Source: Staphylotrichum longicolle (taxonomy: Eukaryota; Ascomycota; Sordariomycetes; Sordariales; Chaetomiaceae). Taken from it: a DNA stretch of 64,000 nucleotides. Below the pieces are notes generated by a model. That model was not told where the DNA came from. It saw nothing but the letters and a program-made list of their open reading frames with translations, and ran no database searches. The stretch is taken from NCBI GenBank assembly GCA_019096155.1, contig JAHCVI010000001.1, forward strand, positions 14,347,243-14,411,242, written 5' to 3'. Positions 30,518 through 41,505 of the stretch are shown here, piece after piece (position 1 is the stretch's first letter; every line of letters starts with the position of its first letter). The position numbers were made by a program, and so were the translations under genes.

Positions 30518-32106
30518 ATTGAAGCCAGCGGCGGGCGATCGATGATGTGACGGAAAAGTAATGTGTGGAAGGGATGAGAGAAGTTGGATGATACCTTATT
30601 AACGACTTGTGTCATGATTGGATCTGATTGGATTGGATTGTATAGAGGGAAGAGGGAGCGAGCATGGCAGAGGGGGTCCCTGAGTGATGGTCGGGAGACG
30701 TCCTTGGAGGATTGGGGATGAGAGGGCCTCGAGGATTCCAAAAGCGTATATATATCATCAAACTGTATATAGTTTCCAGTTTTGTGTACAATTTCCAAGT
30801 TACTGTTCATTCAAGCTTTCCTTCTGCCATGATATGGTGACAGTGACCACACAATGCAAAGCCCTTCCGAGTTCCCCCCGCCCATACCGACGGTTACCCC
30901 TGTCACTCCGCCAACTACATACTGTATTTACAAGGATCCAACAACCCTGTCGTTGACGATTAGAGACCAATCCATCCATTCAGCTGCCTAGAGCTACACA
31001 AGGACATCGAACTCTGCAACACGACCCAGGCTTCACACCTCCCTGGACCATAAACCGCTGCCGGGTAAGGTTGGTCCGGGTTCCGCGGTCGGTATCGTCA
31101 GCGACCAGGTGAGCCATCCTCTCCCCCAACCCCCAACTGAATTTCTTCCCCAGGTAGAAGTGGTTTCTATCAGCCAGTATCACATCCTCGGAAGAGAGGC
31201 CGGGCATCTGTCGTGGTCCCCTTTTCCATTTCAAAGTTTGGTGATCAGTGGCTGTTGATCTCGCGGCATCCTATCAGATAAGACAAGACAACGTCGGGAA
31301 AAAAACCAAGTCAGAGCGGGAAGACAGGTCAAGAAAGAGTGTGCGCCCCCACGCGTTTATAACTAACTCTCGCCCTACTAACGAACTGACCAACTCCTCC
31401 CACGCTTGCTGCAATTAAGGATATAAGCACCTCGAAGAGAATAATAATAAGAAGCATGCAGGGAAAAAAAAGACATCCATAAAATCCCCAAGCCAATAAA
31501 TCGAAACATGAAAGCACCCCGGCTGACTGATTCTACTTTCCCTAGCTCCGTCCCTTTCCCTCCCATGCGCCGGTATAATCATGTAGCGTAACGCACCAAG
31601 AATCTGTATGTCTGTTCGTGTCTCCATCCTTCATATGGTATACCAGGCGAAATGTGCAATAAATATCAAGAAGGAAAAAAAGGAAGGGAGATAAAATAAG
31701 TGCTTCGGGGATCCCTCCACCTTGAACGTCTCCTTCCCTCATCAAGATCAGGTTTGTTGCTGTCTACCTTGAACGGCCATCGGAGATCCTCCATGCCGTA
31801 CTATCCTGTCCGTCCGTCTGTCTGCCATCTTGTCCAGCGCCTCCATATCGCTTGAGAAGGGGAGTGGAGTGAAGTGGTAAAACGATACAGAGCATCGAGC
31901 ATCGCCTGCTGCAAAGACATAAATGGAAGAGAAGAAAAGATGTTGCCAAGAGTATTACCAAGTGAGAACAAGTCAGAATAAAATGTCTGGGTAAAATCCC
32001 ACCAAATGCCGTGAACAGCAACATTACACCGATCGCCCAGCCCAAAATCATCAGTCATGATACCTCCCTCGTCAAACTACATCACCCAAAGAGGAAGAGA
32101 GAGCAA
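30518..32106. other. 1.6-kb interval between convergent genes
   Basis: Comparatively AT-rich with many stops in all frames. It likely holds long 3' UTRs of the monooxygenase and of the transcription factor. No gene is recognised. Confidence 0.5.
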
Positions 32107-35100
32107 TCACATCTGACTCGTTCCCATCATGCCCCCTTCAAACAGACCACCGAGCACATCCCCTGGTAGGATCTCTAGCCACGGCGGCATCATCTCGCTG
32201 TGCAGCCCCAGCATGTCAAAGTTGACCTCCTGACTGTTGAACGTGATGATGTCGTTGATTGGGTTCAGACCCATGTACGAATACGATCCCGACACCAAGC
32301 CGCTCTGCGCAAAGTCTGCCTCGTAGGCGTTGTGCTGATTATGCTGGTCAATGCTGCCGTCGTGGTTGTTATTATAGACGTGACTGTGATTATGGGTATG
32401 CGAAGGATGCTGGTGGCCCATGCCGGACTCTGTGGGTGTGCTGGATGGCGAGCGTTCGTGCGCCATGGGATCGTAAGCTGGGTGGTGTTGTGGGGCGTGG
32501 TTGTAGGATGTGTGATGAAGAGGGCCGTGGTTGGCCCGCGACATGATCCCGTACATCTGCGACTTGAGATCGCCGTGCGGACTGTTTTGGTCCGTATCGC
32601 CGGGGGATGGCGACTCGTACTTCAACATCGACTTCCCTATCGCTGGTGATTGAGAAAGACTGCTTGGCTTGGAAGGATGAGGTTGATAGCGCACAGCCGA
32701 GACGTTGGGCTGCAGATACGCCGGTGGAACTGCTGGCGGGCCCGATGAGGGAGCTGCCGGGGGCGCTGGCGGCGGAGTTTCTGGAAGGCTTTGCCGGATA
32801 GGGTCGTAGATCATGTTGCCGGGAGGGGTCTGTGCAGATACCGGCACAGATGGGGGCGCAGACGCTGGAGCCGACGTGGCGGAAGCGGCCGCGGGGGCTC
32901 CCGCTTGTGCTGCGAGATTCCCTTGGAATAGAACCGTGAGGTTTGAGTTGGGAGAGTTTGTGGTGCCAGTGAGCGAATAGGCAATGGCAGGAACGTTGGG
33001 CGACGCAGGATGCTCAAATCTAGGCAGACGGGTTGGCAACGGGCCTCGGTCGCGGGCTCTTTTCACAACGTCGTGCTCCTCATTGGTGAAGGTCTCACAA
33101 TCCCAGATGCCCTTAGACTTCTGGTCCAGGGCCGCGAGAATATACCCGACGCCGCCCCAGTACTGCTCTAGCTGCTGCAGAGACTTGTAACATCGTTGGT
33201 AGTTCTGGTTGGCGGCGGACGCCAGAAGAGAGTGCTTCATTGGGCGTGCGTCATGGTTCAAGCTGTATCTTCCCATGGGCGACTTGAAGTGATCGGCCTT
33301 GGCGTCTGGGTATGGCGAGGCGTCACGAGTGGGGGGCTGCGAGGAGTTGGCGACCGATTCCATCAAAAAGGCGCACGCGGCAATGTAGATGGGCTGCGAC
33401 GTAAAGGGGTTGCCAATCAAGCTCTTGGGGTCGATCAACTCGGCAAAGGCAAGGATGTCGGCGATTGTCTTGGCGCTAGACATGCACAGTTCGCGACTGT
33501 TGGGCAGGTCGGGGCTCTCCAGGAGTTGGGTTGGCCTGAGGTTATGTAACGGGGTGAGCAATGTCGGCTGGTGAAGAATGATGACCAACGCATGGAACCA
33601 AAAGTGCAGTAAAATGAACGTGGTGCCCTGGTTTACGTTCACGTATTCGCGAAAGTTGACCGCATTGAAGTGGAGGCGGTGGTCCTGCTTCTGGTAGATG
33701 GCGGTGAGATCTCTCTCCATGATCCTGAGCTTATCAAGCTTTTCCTCGGTGAGGTCGTTGGCATTTCGGATGTTGTTGAGAACGTCGGATGCGCGACCAT
33801 ACAGGTGGATGATCTCAATGAAGGGCGGAAACGGAGTGGGCCAGCCGGTCTCGGGGTCCTCAGTCGGTGGTGGAAGGGATAGCTCATAATCGTCGTCTCG
33901 GAAGGTGACAGGCCGGCCCGTGCCTGAAGAGATGACCCGGTCGAGGACAAAGACTGCCCAGAACGTATCGATTCGCTCCTGCTCCACCGCTTCCTGCTCC
34001 TTCTTGCTCAAGCCCTCTTCGTCATGATGTTTGTTGTCAGGGCCATTCGTTCCGTCAGAGCTTTTGCGGCTCCAATACCGTGTGTACCAAGGATCGCGCT
34101 CTCCTTGGTATTTGACGCCCTCCATCTTTTGAAGTCCAAGGTCAACAGCCATGCGGATGGCAATCCCGAGATACATCCACAGCGCGCTGTCCTGGTCGGA
34201 GCCAAACCCCTCATACGCCATCAGCAGGCAGGCTTGAACAGCAGCCACCGAGGGACAGGGGAAAGTGTCGACAATCGAAGATTTGGCTCTCTGGGCAAAC
34301 ACATGGCCGAATTCCGTCCGCTTCAGCTTCCCATCGTCCTCGTTTGTAAAAATCGGCTGGTCGGAAAAGCGGGCAGCCAGGGCACACACAGCATCCACCA
34401 GGATTGGCTCGATCCTCTTCTCCTTCAGCATAGGGAGGAACCGATCCGGCCGCAAGAAAAGGTAGTTGCAGCCGAGATTGTGAAAGAATGTTTCGACGAG
34501 GGTGATGATCAAGGGATGGACTGGCCCGGAGCTGTTCGGGTCGTAGACGGGTAAGTCCTCGAGACTCTCGGATAGGTCGGGGTGCAAGGAATGGCTGTGG
34601 GGCATCCCATAGCCAAGGAGTGAACCCGGGGACGCCGTCGAGAAGGAGCTGCCCCGGCTCTTTCGCCTGCTCCCGCGGTATACATTTGCCACCATCTGCT
34701 TGAAGCCCGGGACGATGGCAGTGGCGCCGAAGTACCGGAAGTAGGGAACGCGGTGACGCTGGAGCTGGAGAGGTGAGCGGTTGTTTGAGCTTCGGCTCTC
34801 TTCCGAGTAGGATGAGTTCCGGGGCACGTTGGGGCGGCGGACGGTCTGGGAGGACGCCTGCGGCTTGCCATCTTGATCCCAGTCGTTGGGTTGCTCGTGC
34901 ATGCGGCTGGATGTGACCGTCGTGCTGGAGCGTGAGTCGGTCCGCGACATCTCATCGTGGTCGACGAAGCCTGCCATCCGCGGTATCGCGTTGCTCACCC
35001 AGCGGCGGTGCTCCCGCTCGTCGTCTTCGTCGTCTTCCAAATAGCCGTTGGCGTTGCTGCTGGCACTGCTCGCGTTGGTCGTATCGGTCGCTTCGTTCTT

Positions 35101-35548
35101 CAAAACCACAAACCCATTGCCCCCGTACTCATCCCTCCTCCTCTCCACGATGTCTGTGTATCCCAGACAGACGTGACCATTCTTTTTGCACGTCGAGCAG
35201 TCTGGCTTTTCACCCGCACATCGTGTTTTCCTCTTGCGGCATGTCAAGCATCTAGCGGACTCTTAGAATTCACTCCCCATATGACGTGGTCGAGAGTCCA
35301 CCACCACGACCCCGCAGCTGTGCGATGCCATGCGGCGGCAACATGGTTGCAACGGCCGTAACAGGCGATGGGTAAGGGAACAGGGAGGGAATCGCGGGCG
35401 GGAACGGTAGATTAGACACGGAAAGAAGAATGTGAAAAGAAACTTACGCTGCATTGATCCTCCGTCTCTTGGACGGGGGTTGGCCTTGGTTGTTGACAAA
35501 GCGGATTTGCTTGGGCGGCGGCAGGGCTCCGTTGATCGAGGGGTTCAT
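32107..35548 (-). CDS. Zn(II)2Cys6 transcription factor with fungal-specific regulatory domain, 1081 aa
   Basis: Exons 35448-35548 and 32107-35251 on the minus strand, with a 196-nt intron placed just before the zinc cluster. The cluster is CX2CX6CX6CX2CX6C at residues 35, 38, 45, 52, 55 and 62 (CLTCRKRKTRC, CSTCKKNGHVC), preceded by the basic KRRRINAA. After an acidic, Ser-rich linker comes HRVPYFRYFGATAIVPGFKQMV and then the fungal_trans domain (about 220-600: VHPLIITLVETFFHNLGCNY, ILVDAVCALAARFS, ACLLMAYEGFGSDQDSALWM). The C-terminal third is Pro/Ser/His-rich, an activation-type region. Target genes are unknown. The gene has a 3.6-kb gene-free upstream region, in keeping with a regulated regulator. 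The intron position inside the N-terminal region is common in this class. Confidence 0.85.
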
Positions 35549-38500
35549 GTCGGGCGCTCCTCATAGCAAAACCATGGTGAGCCGAGTTGCGGCGTTGGGG
35601 TGGACTCGTTGGAATGAGTCCTTGATTGCGGAAACCCCGCGATGCTCCCTGGGCAGCAATGAGCGCGAGAGATGTTGAGGGTTGATGTTGACGGGAATTG
35701 GAGGGGTGGCAGGAGTTGGCAAGTCGGCTCGGCGGTGCAGTGAGGAAGCGGTTTCCAGGGTTGCAGGACTCAGTTGTGGCGATCAAAATACGCACAGCAT
35801 GGTCATAACGCAGACAGGAGGTGGCGAGCCTTGGACGAAGTCATCTTGGTTTTTTTTTTCCGCTTTGCGCTTTCGGGTTGGCGAATAAGTTAACGATCAA
35901 GGTGAGGAGAGGAGTCTCAATTCCCAAGGTAACCAGGGGTGGCAGCTTGGGATGACGGGGATCAGCGATCCTGCTTCAGCGGAGCTCTCGTGCTGTTCCT
36001 GGGTTCCGCGCGCCGGTTGGCTGGATGAACCTGGGAGGGGATGCGCTTGAGGGTGAGGGGCACCCCGTATTGCGCCGAACGCTGGGCGATGAAGGGAAGA
36101 TCCTCAGCCGTTTTTTTGGAGAAGATGGAGGGCAAGAAGGAGAGAAAAAAAAGTTGGGGGAACAGGGATGGAGGTCAACGTCAGAACGGAAGGAGGCCGG
36201 GACAGATTGAGACGTGCCGGCAGGAGCGGCCGTCTGAGAAAGTGTGCGAGCCGCGATGCCTCAGCATGGTTGGGCTGCCTGGCTTGCCTGTCAAGCGAGA
36301 AAAGGGAGGCTAATGGCAGCCCGCCAGCAGCCCCCAGAGCTGAGAAAACAGCCCGACCGATACAACAAGCGATCGTGGAAGTCTGTGCTGCCCGTCGGTT
36401 AAGCCATCATGCATGCACGCCTGGCGCCCTCGATCCTGCTTGACTCCGATCATGATTGCTCAACCCCTCTTTTCGCCCTCGATCCTGTCCAAATCTCCAG
36501 ACACTGCAGAGCCCCAGATCAGACGGTTGTGTCTGGGCTGCCCCCTGGCACTGGTCACGGCTGTATGCACGCCGTTGCACTCTGCTCTAAAAAGTCCCTT
36601 AGCTGCGGGAAGCCAGCGCATGTCACATCGTTCCCCGTATTGCCTGGTGATAAGGAACGGCCAGACGAGGACAAGTTCTGTCTTGCTGCGGGCGACGTCT
36701 GGCAGCGAGCGGGTCCCATGTCGCTCGCTCAGATGGGTCGATTGGTCTTGGTGGTCTCGATGGGACGAACTGCCAATCGCGGGTGCAGGTGGACTCAAAA
36801 TGTGTTGCGCTGCTTCTGCGAAGAAAAAGTGATTCATTTGTTTTCGGCACACTTGCGACAGCAGCTTGCCATGGCCCTCCGTTTGCCCATTCTCTGACCG
36901 TCCCGACCTGCCAACAGAAACATCGGCCCTCGGTTGGGACGACTCTCATCCGATGATGCCCAGATCCAGAGCCCAGAGCCCAGGGTCGAGATGGGTGATC
37001 TGTGCGTGGCGTCCCCACACGCCCCATCCCATCCATGTGGAGCTGACTGGCCCTATCAGATCCACACTCCCCAGTAATCCCCCGCCATTTTCCAGTCCTG
37101 CCGTTTCGGAAGCAATGACGGGATGTGAGCAGTGCTTGTGCGTTGTGGACACATTTTTCTTGTCCCTAGACCAGAGCGCGCAGACGTGATAGAGCCGCGG
37201 AACCATGATGGAGGGCTGCGGCAGGAATTTCTGGAGAGCAGCGCATTATCGCAGCACCCGACTGCATGCCCGGCCTAATTGGCTTAGCGCCATGCCTGCA
37301 ACTGCACGGAAGGGAACCCCAGCGTCCCGGTCCGGCCGAGGCTGCGTTTGTCTTCGCTGCAATTGATGGGACCAACTTGGATGCTCGGCCATTCTCTGCG
37401 GCGGCGTCGGCTGCGCTCTTGTCCCGGATCGCTACCAGGCTTTTTCATCGCTGCCTTGACACCTGCGCGATGCTCTGTTTCGGCACGCTACAGCTACACC
37501 TTGCGCGGACAGGGCCGTCCCGCGCCTGATACAAGGTCGCTCAGATGTCGTCTGAAGGCCGCTAGCAGTGTCGGAGCATTTCAGTTTCATGCGCTATCTC
37601 GCCACCATCTGTTTGTCCGCGTCTTCACACGTAGCATCACACACCTCGTACATACAGACAGAGACAAACATGCACAACATGGCACTACGCTAGATAAGCC
37701 ACCTCCTGGAACCGGGCACCATTTCCTGGAGGCTGGAGACTGGAGACTGGAGGCCGGCAGACGCAGAACAAGTCCTGCCCAGATCCCACAAGTCACAACT
37801 CAGCTCCGACAACCCTGCGTCAGAGACATGACCCGGGACTACGGGATTACCTAACCGAAGTGAGCTTAGCAGAGTCCACATTTCCGCCGCCAACACCAGA
37901 TGTGCGGTGCTGCAACATCTGGCGTGCAGCACGAGCCGTTCCGGGACCAATGATGGCTCTGACCGACGACTGAAGATCAGAGAGCACAGGCATATCCTCG
38001 CGTTCCAACAGCCGTGGCTTTCAAGGGGGCCATGAGAAGAGGGAACCTGGAAAGGGGACCAGTCGGGGTTCATCAGGAGAACCAATATGGAGCCAAGGCA
38101 AGAGCCAGAATAGCCTAAAAGAATGACAAAACCCCCACCCTCTCTTACGTCTTTGAGGTTGTGCCAGAGCAGGCAACTCCTTGCAGCGCTGTGCCCCCAG
38201 CCCGCACTTCTCTCGGACCTAACTTGATATGGACAAGGTGAACTGCACTTGCAGCCACTCCTCAGCCACTATGCCAGAGGTTGACGCGAGGACCATCCGA
38301 CTCGAGATGTTTACCGTCAAACAAGGGACCTGCTGTGTACTGCTCCACGACATAAACTGGCAGAGCTCTCACATGACCATCTTGCTGTTGCCGGCGGCGG
38401 CTGTCCATGTTTCACCACCACCCTGCAATGGACAGTCTTCCCGAGGTCGAGTTCAGACATCTCACGCAGCGGCACGTGGCTGAGGAGGAGGTCGTAGTTG

Positions 38501-39165
38501 TGAGGGCCTCTCCTGCCACTCCTGTGTACACAGGTGATCCGCATCAGTAGTGCCTTAGCGGTTGCCGAGCCCACGAGCTGAACCGACCGAAGGATTCTTT
38601 TCAAGGCACCCATCCTGAAGCCGCGGTTCGTGAGCCTCCATTGTTAGATACAGCAAGCCATATAAACATTTATGTAGAGTACACCCTGATATAGAACAGA
38701 ACTCCCCGTTTCCAATCCCGTCCACTCGGTACCCCAGAGGAAACATAAAAAACCATAAAACTCTGCGCCGTGTCTCTCTCTCCTGAGTACCCCGTATAGG
38801 GTAGTATTTCGGTTCGCGCCACTCCTCGGGACGGACCGCTCCTCGGAGACATCGCCGTCCACAGGAGACATGGGCCCAAATGCCTGGGAGTTTTCCAGGC
38901 CGTTGGCAGACGACACCATCATCAACCCTTCTCCTCTTTCCACCTCGGATTAAGATAGCCGTGATAAGAACGGGAGCATGTGCCTTTCCCCGGCAAGCTG
39001 AGAATGTTCTTGCGCCTGATCCCCCATTTTCCACACACTCTCCACAAACCCCGTCGACGCTGGCCCCGTCTTTGTCCTAGAAAAGCACCAACGCCTGCCT
39101 TCTCCCCTTCCTTCTTCCGAAACCAATCACCCAAAATAAATCCCGTGTCCTAACCACCACGCCCC
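35549..39165. other. 3.6-kb gene-poor interval upstream of the large transcription factor
   Basis: No supported gene. It must contain the promoter of the 1081-aa regulator and the 3' UTR of the next regulator. A short imperfect direct repeat (GGAGACT/GGAGGCC units) lies at 37731-37756. Many short frames exist, none with protein-like conservation that I recognise. Confidence 0.5.
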
Positions 39166-41505
39166 TCACCCAAAAACAATACTAACCCCCATCTCCCGGC
39201 ACACCCCCCTCCACATCTCTTCCCCGCCTTCCACCACCAACCCATGATCCCCATCTACCTCCCCAAACCCAAACCCAACGTCAACCCCACAACCGCCTCC
39301 CCCTCCCCCCCCTCCTCCTCCTACACCCTCCCTCTCCCTCTCCCTCTCCGCGAATAAGAAATCCCCCCGCCTCCACACCTCCCCGACGATCCCCCACGCC
39401 CGCTCAATGTTCCGCATCCCCTGCCGCCTCTCGACCTCGACGAACGCCCGCTCGGCGAGCGCCCTGTCGCGCGGCGTGACGGCCTCGCAGGCGGCCACGA
39501 ACAGGGGCCACAGCAGCGCCGACATGGGGCCCCTGTGGCGGACGGTGGCGACGCAGTGCGCCAGCGCGCGGCGCGCGTGCGTCTGCACGGTGGGGTGGGC
39601 GCGGGGGCGGGCGAGGACGGTGCGGTAGAGGTAGACGAGGGAGGCGTGGCGGTAGGCGAGGGCGTTGTTGTGGATGGAGGCGATGCGGGAGTGGTCTGGG
39701 GATGGGGACGGGGACGCTGCGGGGTTGGAGGGGTGTTCGGCGTCGGGGGCGGGGGCGGTGGTGGTGGTGGTGGTGGTGGTGGGGAGCGAGGAGGAGAGAG
39801 ATGGGGGAGAGTCGGGCGCGGGTTCTTCTTCCAAGGTGGAAAGGTCGTCGGGGACAAAGTCCGGGGGCAGCTGGGGCTGCCATTTGAGGAGGGCGGTTTC
39901 GATGGCTTGTGCGGTGGAGCCGAATTCGGTGCGGAGAACGGCGATCTTGGAGGGGTCTCGTGGGCGCGGATGGCGTTCTCGAGGTCGGTCTTGAGCGCGC
40001 GGAGCGCAGCGAGCCGGTGGATGATGGGCCAGAGGGTCGTGGCCATGCCGAGGAGCGTGTCCACGTTGCACAGGGGAGAGATGGTGGGCGCGCCGAGCGG
40101 GAGAGCGGCATGAGGCAGCCGGGGGTGGGCGCTGCGGAGAGCGGTGGGGTGCCGTTGGAGAGCGCCGTGATTACGTCGTAGAAGCGGAATGCCTGTGCCG
40201 GGTGAGCTTGAAGTCTGGTAAGGATTCTAGAACAAGGGGGCTCGCATACGCGTTCGAGGAACACGCTTGTCGGGTCGGCCGGGTCCGCCACAGTGCCCAT
40301 TATCGTCAGCGCGCCTTTGAGATGCCCGGCTACAATATTAGAGTGGCCCTTCTGGACAAGCTACATGACGTTGTCAGTCCCATTCATGACGGTGTTCGGC
40401 CACTAAACTCACGCATTCGTAGTAGACCAGCAGCATGATGGCTGCTAATATCTCGTTCCTGCTCGCCTTGCCGCTTTGCTGAATCAGCTGTGCGACGCCC
40501 CGGATGGCCATGTTGTGGAAGAACAGCGACTTTTCCGCGTTCTCGACGCCCCGGTACTCCAGATGAGCGCAGGCGAGCGCAAAGATGGCGTACGTCACTG
40601 GGGAGTTCCCTCGCGTCAGCGGCAGCACCAACTGCTGGAAGGGATTGCCCGTCTCCTCGCGGAAGACGATGAGATGGGACAGCACGTTGCAGAAGTGGTC
40701 CACGAGGGCCCGACGGTTCTGCCGGTCCGAGAATTCCGAGAATGTTGGCGAGCAAAAATCGAGGAGTGGAGAGCTGACCGGGCAAGGCGCGATCATGGCC
40801 AAGTCCGGAAGCAAGGACTTCGACCGTGGGATGATTGCGGTGCTTGTCGAGGCGTGGCCATCTTCTGAGGCAGCGTCCTCGCCGTGACTGTCCAAAAACT
40901 CGCTCGGGACGACGAAGGGAGGCAAGGAAATGCCATCGAAGGCATCGTCGGAAGGGCTCAGGAGGATCGAGTCATCGACGGAGTAGCCCAGTAAACCCCG
41001 GAGAATCCCATCTCCATCCCCAAAGAGATCCGTCCCGTTGCTGTACTGGCTGGCCTGTGACAATCTTCGTGGAATGACTTGCAAACTCGAGGGGCTCCCA
41101 GGGGCTACTGACTCGCGCCTCCTTCGTTGGCGCGGCTTCACGGCTTCATAGGCGCACTCGGTCCCTTGCTCGACGCAGCGACTGCATTTTGGCCGCTGCT
41201 CATCGCACTTCTTCTTCTAAGGTTTTCGTCAGATCAACGAGTGCACAGGTGGCCTGAAACGTGGCCGGATTGCTGGGCTGCTCTGGACGAACCTTTTCCT
41301 TGCTTCATGAACGGCGAGAGGTGAGCCTTGAAAAGATCAAACATCAACGTGTGTAAGGATTCACGTACCAGAACGCACAGCCTAACGGAGACGGGCCTGG
41401 TTAGCACTTGTTGGACATCTTGAATCCGATATCCCGCTTTGACATACCGCCTCTCGACCGTCGCTTGGGCTGTTTGGGAGTGGCAAGCCTCGTGTACAGC
41501 AACAT
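39166..41505 (-). CDS. Zn(II)2Cys6 transcription factor (Fungal_trans_2 type), microexons proposed, two frame breaks
   Basis: Best model on the minus strand: 41448-41505, 41369-41381 (13 nt), 41293-41302 (10 nt), 40413-41216, 40250-40360 and 39166-40192. Only with the two tiny exons does the zinc cluster become complete: GGCAFCKEKKKKC, then CSRCVEQGTEC. The rest is the Fungal_trans_2 type: VDHFCNVLSHLIVFREETGN, ALACAHLEYRG, FFHNMAIRGVAQLIQ, YYECLVQKGHSNIVAGHLKG, AFRFYDVITALSNGTPPLS, LLGMATTLWPIIHRLA, and a C-terminal MWRGVCREMGVSIVFG. The frame moves at about 40100 and about 39958, one base missing at each; restoring both closes the phase to about 674 aa. Some Gly- and Thr-rich tracts come from microsatellites (39761-39781). 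Targets unknown. Confidence 0.62.
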
